A DNA stretch of 64,000 bases, from positions 1-64,000 of the forward strand of contig JBGAWK010000009.1 in the NCBI GenBank assembly GCA_044227665.1. Direction: 5' to 3'. Each line of letters opens with the position of its first letter. The stretch's first letter is position 1. Positions 54,180 through 63,848 of this stretch are shown here, piece after piece. The stretch comes from JBGAWK01 sp044227665. GTDB taxonomy: Bacteria > Bacteroidota > Bacteroidia > Chitinophagales > JADIYW01. Below the pieces are notes generated by a model that saw nothing but the letters and a program-made list of their open reading frames with translations, was not told where the DNA came from and did not search any database. A program made the position numbers and the translations under genes.

Positions 54180-55223
54180 ATGAAAAAGTCCATAGCCATC
54201 CTCGTACTAGTTGCATCGCTGGTAATCAGTTGCAAGAACAAAAAACAAGACAAAGAGGCTGAAGCAAGAGTGAAAGCTCTCGACGAAAAGATAGCTTTGA
54301 ATGCACAGATGTTCACACAATTAGGAGCTGCCGACACCTCCACATTAAATCCCACTTCTGATACAAAAGTTAAGCTAGGTCACATACTATATTTTGAGAC
54401 TAAATTATCCAAGGTAGGCAACAATAGCTGTAACTCCTGCCACAACCTAAGTACTTTTGGCGTAGACAATGCCTCATTCTCCAAAGGCGACAATGGTGGG
54501 CTAGGGGGCAGAAACTCTCCTACCGTATTTAATGCTGCTCTTCACGGAATGCAGTTCTGGGATGGTAGAGCCCAGACTATCGAAGACCAAGCTGGTGGTC
54601 CTGTATTGAATCCAGCAGAAATGGCCATGGCTTCTGAAGATGAAGTAGTAAAAAGACTACAGTCCAATGATACTTATCAAAAATTATTCAAAGAAGCCTT
54701 CCCTAACGATGCCAATCCCGTAACATTTGCCAATATGCGTATGGCTATAGGTGCCTTTGAAAGAAAATTGACCACACCATCAAGATTTGATGCCTACTTA
54801 GGCGGCGACAAAACCATACTCACAGAACAAGAGAAAAGAGGATGGGTGACATTTGTAGAAACAGGCTGTACTTCATGTCATAGTGGAGCATTATTAGGAG
54901 GTACAATGTTTCAAAAATTTGGTGTTTTTGGTGATTATTGGCCAGTAACAAAATCTGCTAAAGTGGACAACGGCAGATTTGATGTTACAAAAAATGAAGC
55001 CGATAAGTATATGTTCAAAGTACCTAGCCTGCGCAACGTAGAAAAAACATGGCCTTACTTCCACGACGGTAGTGTAAAAGATCTCAACGAGGCTATAAAA
55101 ATCATGGCAAAACTACAGTTAAATAAGGATCTTACAGATGACCAAGTTGCAGATATCACTGCATTTTTGAAGACGCTTACAGCAGATATCCCTGAAGAGT
55201 ATAAGACAGCTCCAAAGATGTAA
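54180..55223 (+). CDS. Di-heme cytochrome c peroxidase lipoprotein
   Basis: Reduces H2O2 to water in the periplasm using electrons from the respiratory chain. 347 aa: lipoprotein signal (ILVLVASLVISC), then two c-type heme sites, CNSCH at 84-88 and CTSCH at 230-234. FWDGRAQTIEDQAGGPVLNPAEMA and PYFHDGSVKDLNEAI are standard CcpA/MauG family motifs. Monocistronic with a strong terminator. Confidence 0.94.
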   Translation: MKKSIAILVLVASLVISCKNKKQDKEAEARVKALDEKIALNAQMFTQLGAADTSTLNPTSDTKVKLGHILYFETKLSKVGNNSCNSCHNLSTFGVDNASFSKGDNGGLGGRNSPTVFNAALHGMQFWDGRAQTIEDQAGGPVLNPAEMAMASEDEVVKRLQSNDTYQKLFKEAFPNDANPVTFANMRMAIGAFERKLTTPSRFDAYLGGDKTILTEQEKRGWVTFVETGCTSCHSGALLGGTMFQKFGVFGDYWPVTKSAKVDNGRFDVTKNEADKYMFKVPSLRNVEKTWPYFHDGSVKDLNEAIKIMAKLQLNKDLTDDQVADITAFLKTLTADIPEEYKTAPKM

Positions 55224-55247
55224 ATTGTAGATTCTAGTATTTCTCAC

Positions 55248-55279
55248 AAAGAAGGCTGTCAAAATTGACAGCCTTCTTT
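55248..55279. terminator. Bidirectional terminator between ccp and ruvB
   Basis: 14-bp perfect stem AAAGAAGGCTGTCA / TGACAGCCTTCTTT with an AAAT loop and A/T flanks. It contains the last bases of ruvB (stop at 55278-55280). Confidence 0.9.
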
Positions 55280-56303
55280 ATATATCTGAAAATAAGTCCC
55301 CTGCTCTGCCGGGCATGGTCTTTCCTAAATGTTTGTATGCTTTTTCTGTAGCCTCTCTACCCCTTGGTGTTCTTTTGATATAACCCTCCTGAATCAGAAA
55401 AGGTTCATAAACCTCTTCTATGCTTCCTGCCTCTTCACCTACGGCAGTAGCAATAGTGGTAATCCCCACAGGCCCGCCGCCAAATTTTTCGATGATGGCA
55501 AAAAGTATTTGATTGTCCATCTCATCCAGCCCATGTTCGTCTATATTTAGTGCTTTGAGACTATACTGTGCCATCTCTAGATTTATAGTACCATCTCCTT
55601 TTATCTGTGCAAAATCTCTTACACGTCGCAACAAGGCATTAGCAATACGGGGTGTTCCCCTGCTGCGTTTTGCTATCTCTAGCGCACCCTTATTATCTAT
55701 AGGCGTTTTAAGAATGGCGGCAGAACGTAGTATTATTTTTTTCAGTACTTCAGTAGTATAATATTCTAGTCTGAATGTGATGCCAAAACGCGAACGCATG
55801 GGAGCTGTCAGCAGTCCACTCCGAGTAGTAGCACCCACCAAGGTGAAAGGATTAAGCGTAATCTGAATACTTCTTGCATTAGGCCCGCTATCCAGCATAA
55901 TGTCTATGCGGTAGTCTTCCATGGCACTGTAGAGATATTCTTCCACAGTAGTATTGAGGCGATGTATCTCGTCAATAAACAAAACATCATTAGGCTGCAA
56001 ATTAGTAAGCAATCCGGCTAAGTCCCCGGGCTTCTCCAACACCGGACCCGATGTAACTTTCATTTCCACATCCAATTCATTGGCGATGATATGGGAAAGT
56101 GTAGTCTTCCCTAGTCCGGGAGGTCCGTGAAGAAGCACATGATCCAAGGATTCCCCTCTCAATTTTGCAGCACTTATAAAAATATGCATATTTTCGATGA
56201 TTTGGGGTTGTCCAGCAAACTGTTCCAACATCTGGGGACGGAGGGCACGCTCTATCTCCCTATCTGTATTAGACAACATCTCCCCTTCCGCATCTATATT
56301 CAT
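55278..56303 (-). CDS. ruvB: Holliday junction branch migration helicase RuvB
   Basis: Hexameric motor of RuvABC. The AAA+ core has GPPGLGKTTL (Walker A), LFIDEIHRL (Walker B), GATTRSGLLTAPMRSRFG (sensor and Arg finger) and RGTPRIANALLRRVRDFA. The C-terminal winged helix includes GGGPVGITTIATAVGEE. I start at ATG 56303 (MNIDAEGEM): the frame reaches 56399 but the extra residues are unlike RuvB, and a TATTTTTG box lies 16 bases before 56303. 341 aa, normal. Confidence 0.95.
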   Translation of the reverse strand: MNIDAEGEMLSNTDREIERALRPQMLEQFAGQPQIIENMHIFISAAKLRGESLDHVLLHGPPGLGKTTLSHIIANELDVEMKVTSGPVLEKPGDLAGLLTNLQPNDVLFIDEIHRLNTTVEEYLYSAMEDYRIDIMLDSGPNARSIQITLNPFTLVGATTRSGLLTAPMRSRFGITFRLEYYTTEVLKKIILRSAAILKTPIDNKGALEIAKRSRGTPRIANALLRRVRDFAQIKGDGTINLEMAQYSLKALNIDEHGLDEMDNQILFAIIEKFGGGPVGITTIATAVGEEAGSIEEVYEPFLIQEGYIKRTPRGREATEKAYKHLGKTMPGRAGDLFSDI

Positions 56304-56319
56304 ATTTTGGCGCACCTGC

Positions 56320-56327
56320 CAAAAATA
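56320..56327 (-). promoter_or_regulatory. -7 box for ruvB
   Basis: Minus strand TATTTTTG, exact TAnnTTTG match, with a GTTG 17 bp further upstream (56348-56345). Supports the ruvB start at 56303. Confidence 0.5.
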
Positions 56328-56434
56328 GCACTTTTTTCGGCATACAACACCCCCATATTCAAATAGTAAGCACATAGCTATAACCACCCCTTTATCCACA
56401 AAAAATTCTCATAAGGAATTATTAATATTTCCAA

Positions 56435-56465
56435 TTTGTGATATATCAAAAAAATTATATCTTTG
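56435..56465 (+). promoter_or_regulatory. Promoter of the DUF177-rpmF unit
   Basis: TTTG (56435-56438), exactly 19 bp, then TATCTTTG (56458-56465): the best full match to the Bacteroidota promoter consensus in the window. The ATG is 18 bases downstream. Confidence 0.75.
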
Positions 56466-56483
56466 CACTCCTAAAATTAGGGT

Positions 56484-57023
56484 ATGAGCAGTGATAAAAA
56501 TATTTTTGCCATTGCCTATATCGGGCTGAAAAAAGAAGTTCATCATTTTGAATATCAATTAGATGCCTCGTTCTTTACTAATGTAGAAAAATTGGGCATT
56601 CAAAGTGCCGACATACATATTGCGGTATCCTTAGATAAAAGGATAGAACCTTATGTAATAGATGTTCTCATTAATGGAAGTATTACTACAGAGTGTGATA
56701 AATGCGCATCATCGGTAGATATACCTGTTATTGGCAACCACACTTTGTATGTGAAATTTTCGGGGGTAGACTCTGACGAAACATCTATAGATGATGATAT
56801 ACTAGTCTTACATAGAGAGGAATCCGAAATAGACTTGTACCCTTTTCTACATGACTATGTATATCTAAGCTTACCGATAAGTAAGGTATGTGAAGATCCG
56901 GGAAATACCCAATACTGCGATAAAGAAGTAGTACGTATTCTCGAACAAATGAAAAACAACAATGTGCCAGAGCAAAAAAACAACCTCTGGCAATCATTAG
57001 AGAAACTAAAAAATATTAAATAA
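56484..57023 (+). CDS. DUF177 (YceD-like) protein
   Basis: 179 aa, upstream of rpmF as in most bacteria; the family is linked to 23S rRNA and large-subunit assembly. It has CDKCASSVDIPV (a C-x2-C of the family), then the acidic DDDILVLHREESEIDLYPFLHDYVYLSLPI, whose EIDL and LSLP parts are the DUF177 core (longer strings shortened here: EIDLYPFLHDYVYLSLPI). It ends 6 bases before rpmF. Confidence 0.88.
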   Translation: MSSDKNIFAIAYIGLKKEVHHFEYQLDASFFTNVEKLGIQSADIHIAVSLDKRIEPYVIDVLINGSITTECDKCASSVDIPVIGNHTLYVKFSGVDSDETSIDDDILVLHREESEIDLYPFLHDYVYLSLPISKVCEDPGNTQYCDKEVVRILEQMKNNNVPEQKNNLWQSLEKLKNIK

Positions 57024-57029
57024 TTTAAT

Positions 57030-57239
57030 ATGGCACATCCTAAAAGAAGACATTCTACCACAAGGAGAGACAAAAGAAGAACACACTATAAAATGTCTGC
57101 TCCAAATGTAGTTACATGTAAAGCTACAGGCGAACAACACCTCATGCATCATACGTATGAAGTGGAAGGCAATGTTTATTACAGAGGTAAATTATTTATC
57201 GCTGCTCCACAACAAGAAGAAGCTGAAAGCGAAGCTTAA
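57030..57239 (+). CDS. rpmF: 50S ribosomal protein L32
   Basis: 69 aa. MAHPKRRHSTTRRDKRRTHYK is the L32 signature opening (HPKRRHSTTRRDKRRTH). Then VVTCKATGEQHLMHHTYEV: only one Cys of the four-ligand zinc site of other bacteria remains, as usual in Bacteroidota L32. The C-terminus is acidic and Gln-rich. Cotranscribed with DUF177; a hairpin follows before efp. Confidence 0.95.
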   Translation: MAHPKRRHSTTRRDKRRTHYKMSAPNVVTCKATGEQHLMHHTYEVEGNVYYRGKLFIAAPQQEEAESEA

Positions 57240-57260
57240 AAAACTTCTTAACATATTGTA

Positions 57261-57288
57261 AAATCATCCTGCCTATACAGGATGATTT
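57261..57288 (+). terminator. Terminator/attenuator between rpmF and efp
   Basis: 11-bp perfect stem AAATCATCCTG / CAGGATGATTT with a 6-base loop and a T-rich tail. Since efp has no strong promoter match of its own here (only TATTTTTA near 57291), partial read-through is likely. Confidence 0.75.
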
Positions 57289-57325
57289 ATTATTTTTATA
57301 TAACACTAATTTTAAATACTCAATT

Positions 57326-57880
57326 ATGGCAGATATGAGAAATGGGATGTGTATCAAATTCAATAATGATATATATTCAATAGTAGAATTTTTACATGTA
57401 AAGCCTGGCAAAGGTGCTGCTTTTATACGTACAAAATTAAAAAGCGTTACCACAGGAAAAGTTATTGACAACACCTTTCCAGTCACAGCAAAAATTGAAG
57501 AAGTGCGCGTAGAACGTCGTCCTTATCAATATCTTTATACGGAAGGAGAATATTTCATTTTCATGAACAATGACACTTTCGAACAGACAGAGATTCCCAC
57601 AAAACTTATAGAGAATGCAGACCTGCTTATGGAAGGCATGAATTGCGATGTACTCATACATGCCGAGACAGAACAGCCCCTAGTTGTAAATATGCCTACA
57701 TCAGTAGTTATGCAAATTACCTATTCTGAACCTGGAGTACGGGGAGATACCGCTACTAACGCTATGAAACCTGCCATCGTAGAGTCTGGTGCACGCATCA
57801 TGGTACCACTGTTTGTAAACGAAGGAGATAAAATTAAAATAAATACCACCGATAGGTCGTATATTGAGCGAGTAAAATAG
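57326..57880 (+). CDS. efp: Elongation factor P
   Basis: Relieves ribosome stalling at polyproline. Three beta domains over 184 aa. Loop VKPGKGAAF carries Lys29, the position modified in many species. GDTATNAMKPA and VPLFVNEGDKI are the C-terminal EF-P motifs. No epmA or epmB lies nearby. accB begins 6 bases after its stop, the efp-accB arrangement common in Bacteroidota. Confidence 0.96.
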   Translation: MADMRNGMCIKFNNDIYSIVEFLHVKPGKGAAFIRTKLKSVTTGKVIDNTFPVTAKIEEVRVERRPYQYLYTEGEYFIFMNNDTFEQTEIPTKLIENADLLMEGMNCDVLIHAETEQPLVVNMPTSVVMQITYSEPGVRGDTATNAMKPAIVESGARIMVPLFVNEGDKIKINTTDRSYIERVK

Positions 57881-57885
57881 TCTCC

Positions 57886-58383
57886 ATGTATAGCTTAGAA
57901 GAACTAAAAACACTCATTGACCTCATTGAAAAATCCAATGTAGGCGAATTATTCATTGAAAATGAGTCTTTTACAGTACGAATAAGAACAAAAGACTATA
58001 TATCCAAAAGCATAGTTTCACCACAGTTACAGACGACTTCGACACCTGCAACGACAGCAAGTGTAGCCCCTGTACAGAAACATGAAGAGCTTGCAGAAAA
58101 ACCTGCTCCCGCCACTACGCCTGCTCCCGCGCCAAGCTCCGAAGATTATATAGAAATAAAGTCTCCTATGATAGGCACTTTTTACAGGTCTTCATCTCCC
58201 GACAGTCCCCCCTTTGTAAAGGTAGGCGACAAAATCAAGAAAGGCGATGTTCTAGGGATGATAGAAGCCATGAAGTTGTTCAACGAAATTCATTCAGACT
58301 ATGATGGCACAGTAGTACGTGTTATAGCCGACAATGCCACCCCTGTAGAGTACGATCAGGTATTGTTATGGATACAACAATAG
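57886..58383 (+). CDS. accB: Acetyl-CoA carboxylase biotin carboxyl carrier protein
   Basis: 165 aa. An N-terminal helical region (YSLEELKTLIDLIEKSNV), an Ala/Pro hinge (about 50-85) and a biotinyl domain with the acceptor Lys130 in IEAMKLFNEI. It carries CO2 from AccC to the carboxyltransferase. The usual next gene, accC, is not here but at the far end of the window (560-1915); miaB follows instead. Confidence 0.95.
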   Translation: MYSLEELKTLIDLIEKSNVGELFIENESFTVRIRTKDYISKSIVSPQLQTTSTPATTASVAPVQKHEELAEKPAPATTPAPAPSSEDYIEIKSPMIGTFYRSSSPDSPPFVKVGDKIKKGDVLGMIEAMKLFNEIHSDYDGTVVRVIADNATPVEYDQVLLWIQQ

Positions 58384-58385
58384 GC

Positions 58386-59816
58386 ATGGAAGATTTTACT
58401 TTAGAACTACCTAAAAAAATTATTGACGAAAGTAAGCAAGGTGTTGCACTTACTTTAGAAGCAGATAGCCAACCCATTGGTGATAAGAAATTTTACATCG
58501 AAAGTTATGGTTGCCAAATGAACTTTAGCGATAGTGAAATTGTAGCTTCTATACTTAACCAAAATGGCTATTCCATCACTCGTGATTTCTTTGAAGCCGA
58601 CCTTATCCTCATCAACACCTGCTCTATACGAGAGAAAGCAGAACAAACCGTAAGAAAAAGGCTTACAGAATTTAATGCAGTAAAAAATCGCAAGCCCGAA
58701 CTCCTCATTGGCGTCCTAGGTTGCATGGCAGAACGTCTGAAGAAAAAATTTCTGGAAGAAGAAAAAATTGTAGATATAGTAGTAGGTCCTGATGCCTACC
58801 GCTCATTACCCATGCTGTTGGTAGAAGCGGAGGCAGGACAGAAAGGCGTAAATGTCATTCTTTCTCGTGAAGAAACGTATGCCGACATCAGTCCCGTACG
58901 CCTCGACAAAAATGGCATCACAGCCTTCGTGTCTATCATGCGTGGTTGTGACAATATGTGTTCTTTCTGTGTAGTGCCATTCACTCGAGGAAGAGAACGC
59001 AGCCGCAATCCAGAAAGTATTGTTCAGGAATGTATTGCACTATTGGAGAAAGGATATAAGGAAGTAACTCTTTTGGGGCAGAATGTAGATAGTTATAAGT
59101 GGATACCTGATGGTAGCGATGAGATAAAATTAAATTTCGCTGGATTATTGGCAAAAGTTGCAGCTATTTCACCCATACTTAGAGTAAGATTTTCTACATC
59201 CCACCCCAAAGATATCACGGATGAAGTGCTATATACAATGGCCAAACATGATAATATTTGCAAGTATATACACTTGCCAGTACAGTCGGGCAGCAGTGCC
59301 GTATTAGACCGCATGAATCGCACTTATGATAGAGAGCAGTATTTGGATAGAGTAAATGCCATCAAGCGTATCCTGCCTGGTTGTGGTATTTCGAGCGATA
59401 TCATTGCAGGATTCTGTGGAGAGACAGATCAAGATCACAAAGATACTTTATCCATTATGGACATAGTGCGTTATGATATGTCTTATATGTTCTATTACTC
59501 CGAGCGCCCTGGTACTTTGGCGCAGCGCAAATATGTAGATGATATACCCGAAAATATCAAAAAACAAAGATTGCAAGAAATCATAGAAAAGCAGACAGCA
59601 CATTCTTTGGAAAACAACAAACAAGATATAGGTAAAACTTTTGAAGTACTTATAGAAAAAATTTCACGTCGTTCCTCAGCAGAATTTGGAGGTAGAACAT
59701 CCCAAAATAAAATGGTAATATTCCCTTGTAAGAACGCTAAGATTGGTGACTATGTAATAGTGAAAATACATGATGCTACTTCTGCAACCCTATTAGGCAA
59801 TATTATCGAAGACTAA
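58386..59816 (+). CDS. miaB: tRNA-2-methylthio-N6-dimethylallyladenosine synthase
   Basis: Radical SAM methylthiotransferase acting on i6A37 of tRNA. The N-terminal UPF0004 domain has IESYGCQMNFSDSE, NTCSIREKAEQ and GVLGCMAERL (three cluster Cys). The radical SAM motif is RGCDNMCSFCVVPFTRGRE, and the C-terminal TRAM domain ends the chain. I start at ATG 58386, just after the accB stop; ATG 58368 inside accB is possible. About 476 aa, normal. Confidence 0.95.
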   Translation: MEDFTLELPKKIIDESKQGVALTLEADSQPIGDKKFYIESYGCQMNFSDSEIVASILNQNGYSITRDFFEADLILINTCSIREKAEQTVRKRLTEFNAVKNRKPELLIGVLGCMAERLKKKFLEEEKIVDIVVGPDAYRSLPMLLVEAEAGQKGVNVILSREETYADISPVRLDKNGITAFVSIMRGCDNMCSFCVVPFTRGRERSRNPESIVQECIALLEKGYKEVTLLGQNVDSYKWIPDGSDEIKLNFAGLLAKVAAISPILRVRFSTSHPKDITDEVLYTMAKHDNICKYIHLPVQSGSSAVLDRMNRTYDREQYLDRVNAIKRILPGCGISSDIIAGFCGETDQDHKDTLSIMDIVRYDMSYMFYYSERPGTLAQRKYVDDIPENIKKQRLQEIIEKQTAHSLENNKQDIGKTFEVLIEKISRRSSAEFGGRTSQNKMVIFPCKNAKIGDYVIVKIHDATSATLLGNIIED

Positions 59817-59891
59817 TTTATTCTTACTTTTCTTTAAAATACTATGCATTCTGCTAAACATTAGTAAGCAGTTTTTCGCTATTTTTACAAT

Positions 59892-62800
59892 ATGCAAGAG
59901 CAAATTCCAATAACGCTAAAGAATAAGATAAGAGTAGTAACAGCAGCTTCACTATTCGATGGACATGACGCAGCTATCAACATCATGCGCCGGATAATTC
60001 AGGCAAGTGGAGCAGAAGTTATTCATTTGGGTCACAATAGAAGTGTAGAAGAAATTGTAAACTGTGCCATTCAAGAAGATGCACAATGCATCGCATTTAC
60101 ATCTTACCAAGGTGGACATGTGGAGTTTCTCAAATATATGTATGATTTACTGAGAGAAAAAAATAGCCCTCAAATAAAAATATGTGGTGGCGGCGGCGGA
60201 ACAATACTACCCTCAGAAATCGAAGAACTTCACCACTATGGGATAGACAAAATTTACACCCCTGATGATGGCAGAGCCTTGGGCTTACAAGGAATGATCA
60301 ACGATTTATTGCAACGCAGTGATTATCCTACAGGAGAAAATATTTTATTAGACCTAAATAAGTTGCAATATAAAGACATGCAACATATAGCCGCATTAAT
60401 ATCCTCGGCAGAAAATAAAACAGACAGTTTTACGACGATACGCACCACCCTAGAAGGGTCGCTGCCGGCAAAAGTCACCCCCATACTCGGCATTACTGGC
60501 ACGGGCGGAGCAGGCAAGTCATCCCTTACAGATGAACTCTGTCGAAGATACTTGCTAGATTACCCCGACAATACCCTAGCCATAATTTCTGTAGATCCCA
60601 GTAGAAGAAAAACCGGTGGCGCATTATTGGGCGACAGAATTCGCATGAATAGTATTCACAATCCTAGAGTTTTTATGCGATCCATGGCAACACGTACTGC
60701 AAATGCAAGCATTTCCAAAGCCATAAAAGATGCCATACTTATCCTCAAAGCAGCAGGGTATGACATGATAATCATAGAAACTTCAGGAATAGGACAGTCT
60801 GGATCTGAAATAGTGGACATTGCCGACCTATTTCTCTATGTCATGACTCCTGAATATGGAGCTGCCACTCAATTAGAGAAAATTGACATGTTAGATTATG
60901 CAAATATTATTGCCATAAACAAATTTGACAAACGCGGTGCTGCCGACGCATTGAGAGAAGTACGCAAGCAATACCAACGCAATCACAATCTATGGCATGA
61001 AGATGTGAACACTATGCCAGTGTACGGAACAATGGCATCACAATTCAATGATGGCGGCACAAACGTGCTATACAAAAAAATCATGGCACTTATCAATACG
61101 AAATTTGACTTGTCGTGGGACGCTAGGCTACATCTGCACATTCAAGACTCTGAGAAAATATTTATTATCCCACCTGAAAGAGTGAGATACCTCTCAGAAA
61201 TTGTAAAAAACAATAAAGACTATGACGTAAACACAGAAGAACAGGCTGCTTTAGTAAATCAATGGCAGGCATTGGAAACTGCAAACCATATCATCACTGA
61301 AAAACAAGCCCAAAACTCTATATCCCAAGCCATAGACTCACTTAAAATACAGATATCCCCAGAAAGCATCTCAATTTTGGAGCAGTGGAAACAGAAGAAC
61401 AACGCTTATAATAAGGACAACTTTTCCTATAGAGTAAGAGAGAAAGAGATATTGATAAAGACACACACGGACAGTCTTTCTCATAGCAAAATTCCAAAGG
61501 TTGCCCTACCTAAATACTATGCTTGGGGCGACATCTTGCGATGGAACAAGCAAGAGAGTGTTCCCGGGGAATTTCCTTATACGGCTGGAGTGTTCCCCTT
61601 CAAGCGCGAAGGGGAAGATCCCACTAGAATGTTTGCCGGCGAAGGAGGTCCAGAGCGAACCAATAAGCGATTCCATTACGTATCTCTGGGTATGCCTGCA
61701 AAGCGGCTATCTACTGCATTCGATAGTGTTACACTATATGGCAATGACCCTGCCCTAAGACCTGACATCTATGGGAAAATTGGAAATTCTGGCGTATCTA
61801 TATCCACTCTTGATGATGCGAAAAAATTGTATTCTGGCTTCGATTTGTGTCATCCCGCTACCTCTGTATCAATGACTATCAATGGGCCTGCACCTACAAT
61901 ATGTGCCTTTTTTATGCATGTCGCCATAGACCAGCAATGTGAAAAATATATCCAAGAACATGGACTTACAGGGCAAGTTAAAGATAAAATTGCCGCCCTA
62001 TATGCCGCCAAGAAGATGTTGCCACCCTCCTACTACGGAGAACTTCCCGAAGGAAACGATGGCCTAGGACTCATGCTCTTAGGCATCACAGGCGATCAAG
62101 TACTAGAAAAATCTGTATATGACAAGATTAAGCACTACGCACTATCCCAAGTAAGAGGTACCGTACAAGCGGACATATTCAAAGAAGACCAAGCACAAAA
62201 TACATGCATATTTTCTACAGAATTTTCACTCAAACTTCAAGGTGACATGCAGGAATATTTTATTAAAAATCAAATAAAAAACTTTTACTCCGTCTCCATA
62301 TCTGGCTATCACATGGCAGAAGCTGGAGCCAATCCTATTACGCAGCTAGCATTTACCCTCGCCAATGGATTTTCCTTTATCGAGTATTATCTAAGCAGAG
62401 GTATGCATATAGACGATTTTGCCCCTAATTTTTCATTTTTCTTTTCCAATGGCATAGACCCTGAATATGCCGTCATAGGAAGAGTCGCAAGAAGAATTTG
62501 GGCTAAAGCCCTCAAATTCTTTTATAAAGGGAATGACAGAAGTCAAAAATTGAAGTATCACATCCAGACTTCAGGACGTAGCCTACATGCACAAGAGATA
62601 GATTTTAATGATATAAGGACTACCCTACAAGCACTATATGCTATCTATGACAATTGCAACTCCCTCCATACCAATGCTTATGATGAAGCCATCACTACCC
62701 CCACAGAAGAAAGTGTACGCCGTGCTATGGCAATACAGCTTATTATCAACAAAGAATTAGGATTAGCTAAAAATGAAAACCCACTACAAGGCTCCTTCAT

Positions 62801-63254
62801 TATTGAAGAGCTCACATACTTAGTAGAAGAAGCCGTATATGCCGAATTTGATAGACTTACAGAACGTGGCGGCGTATTGGGCGCAATGGAAACCATGTAC
62901 CAGCGCAGTAAGATTCAGGAAGAAAGTATGTATTACGAAACACTAAAACATACAGGAGAATATCCTATCATAGGCGTAAATACTTTCTTATCTTCAAAAG
63001 GCTCTCCTACTATCATGCCACAGGAAGTGATAAGAAGCACAGAATCTGAAAAACTACGACAGATAGATAATCTAGCAGCATTACACAATCGCAACAAAGA
63101 TACCGCCGATACTAGCATCAAGGCGTTACAAGAAGCGGCCATACACAACAAGAATATGTTTGAAGCACTGATGGAAGCTGTAAAATATTGCAGCTTAGGA
63201 CAAATTACCAATGCTCTATTTGAAGTAGGCGGACAATATCGTCGCAATATGTAA
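59892..63254 (+). CDS. icmF: Fused acyl-CoA mutase (IcmF-type)
   Basis: 1120 aa in one chain: B12-binding domain (about 10-140, LFDGHDAAI with cobalt ligand His25, and CGGGGGTI), then a MeaB/ArgK-like G-protein chaperone (about 195-430, P-loop GTGGAGKS at 203-210, SVDPSRRKTGGALLGDRIRM), then the substrate barrel (about 540-1115; FPYTAGVFPFKREGEDPTRMF, SISGYHMAEAGANP). This order defines IcmF, which rearranges isobutyryl-CoA and n-butyryl-CoA, not classic methylmalonyl-CoA mutase. The barrel reads FPYTAGVFPF, where methylmalonyl-CoA mutases keep a Tyr-containing motif. A TATTTTTA box is at 59880. The dtd gene follows after 19 bases. Confidence 0.93.
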   Translation: MQEQIPITLKNKIRVVTAASLFDGHDAAINIMRRIIQASGAEVIHLGHNRSVEEIVNCAIQEDAQCIAFTSYQGGHVEFLKYMYDLLREKNSPQIKICGGGGGTILPSEIEELHHYGIDKIYTPDDGRALGLQGMINDLLQRSDYPTGENILLDLNKLQYKDMQHIAALISSAENKTDSFTTIRTTLEGSLPAKVTPILGITGTGGAGKSSLTDELCRRYLLDYPDNTLAIISVDPSRRKTGGALLGDRIRMNSIHNPRVFMRSMATRTANASISKAIKDAILILKAAGYDMIIIETSGIGQSGSEIVDIADLFLYVMTPEYGAATQLEKIDMLDYANIIAINKFDKRGAADALREVRKQYQRNHNLWHEDVNTMPVYGTMASQFNDGGTNVLYKKIMALINTKFDLSWDARLHLHIQDSEKIFIIPPERVRYLSEIVKNNKDYDVNTEEQAALVNQWQALETANHIITEKQAQNSISQAIDSLKIQISPESISILEQWKQKNNAYNKDNFSYRVREKEILIKTHTDSLSHSKIPKVALPKYYAWGDILRWNKQESVPGEFPYTAGVFPFKREGEDPTRMFAGEGGPERTNKRFHYVSLGMPAKRLSTAFDSVTLYGNDPALRPDIYGKIGNSGVSISTLDDAKKLYSGFDLCHPATSVSMTINGPAPTICAFFMHVAIDQQCEKYIQEHGLTGQVKDKIAALYAAKKMLPPSYYGELPEGNDGLGLMLLGITGDQVLEKSVYDKIKHYALSQVRGTVQADIFKEDQAQNTCIFSTEFSLKLQGDMQEYFIKNQIKNFYSVSISGYHMAEAGANPITQLAFTLANGFSFIEYYLSRGMHIDDFAPNFSFFFSNGIDPEYAVIGRVARRIWAKALKFFYKGNDRSQKLKYHIQTSGRSLHAQEIDFNDIRTTLQALYAIYDNCNSLHTNAYDEAITTPTEESVRRAMAIQLIINKELGLAKNENPLQGSFIIEELTYLVEEAVYAEFDRLTERGGVLGAMETMYQRSKIQEESMYYETLKHTGEYPIIGVNTFLSSKGSPTIMPQEVIRSTESEKLRQIDNLAALHNRNKDTADTSIKALQEAAIHNKNMFEALMEAVKYCSLGQITNALFEVGGQYRRNM

Positions 63255-63273
63255 CTTATAATACTTTTACCCG

Positions 63274-63726
63274 ATGCGAGCAGTAATACAGAGAGTATAT
63301 AGGTGTGAGTTGCTAATCAACGACACCTTATTCTCATCCATAGACAATGGACTGTTAATACTCTTAGGCATTACGCATGATGACGGCCCAGATGATATAG
63401 ATTACTTAGTAAAAAAAATCGTTCAGATGCGTATTTTCTCAGACAAGGACGGAAAGATGAATCTGAGTATCTTGGACACTCAGGCTCAGATTATGGTAGT
63501 GAGCCAATTTACACTTTATGCCTCTACAAAAAAAGGCAACCGACCTGGATTTACACTGGCAGCAAAACCCGAAATTGCTATTCCTTTATATGAAAATTTC
63601 ATCTCACAGATAAAAGCATTTTCTGATTTAGAAGTAGTCACGGGCATATTCGGTGCAGATATGAAAATCTCTTTCACCAATGATGGTCCTGTAACAATAA
63701 TCATAGACAGCAAGCATCCAGAATAG
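63274..63726 (+). CDS. dtd: D-aminoacyl-tRNA deacylase
   Basis: Hydrolyses D-amino acids (and glycine mischarged on tRNA-Ala) from tRNA. 150 aa beginning MRAVIQRV, with VVSQFTLYA and NDGPVTII, the two catalytic DTD motifs (SQxTL and GPVT). Full length. It sits 19 bases after icmF and probably shares its transcript. Confidence 0.95.
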   Translation: MRAVIQRVYRCELLINDTLFSSIDNGLLILLGITHDDGPDDIDYLVKKIVQMRIFSDKDGKMNLSILDTQAQIMVVSQFTLYASTKKGNRPGFTLAAKPEIAIPLYENFISQIKAFSDLEVVTGIFGADMKISFTNDGPVTIIIDSKHPE

Positions 63727-63830
63727 CAGACTCCCATTTTGTTATTTTTGTGAACTTTGCAAATTTTTTTATCATTTTTTTTTCACTAAACACACTCACA
63801 GGTGTGAATATTTTTTGACAATTCAGCATC

Positions 63831-63848
63831 AGCCAATATCCATTGGCT
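63831..63848. other. Hairpin in the dtd downstream region
   Basis: Perfect 7-bp inverted repeat AGCCAAT-ATCC-ATTGGCT within the 234-bp interval 63727-63960. The same interval has TCACA-GG-TGTGA near 63796-63807 and a TATTTTTG box at 63743-63750. Too short for a sure terminator; it may be part of a leader for the next gene. Confidence 0.35.

Noticed and set aside
63796..63807. TCACA-GG-TGTGA as a CRP/FNR-type site
   Set aside because: Half-sites are in the opposite order to TGTGA-N6-TCACA and the spacing is wrong; probably a chance palindrome.
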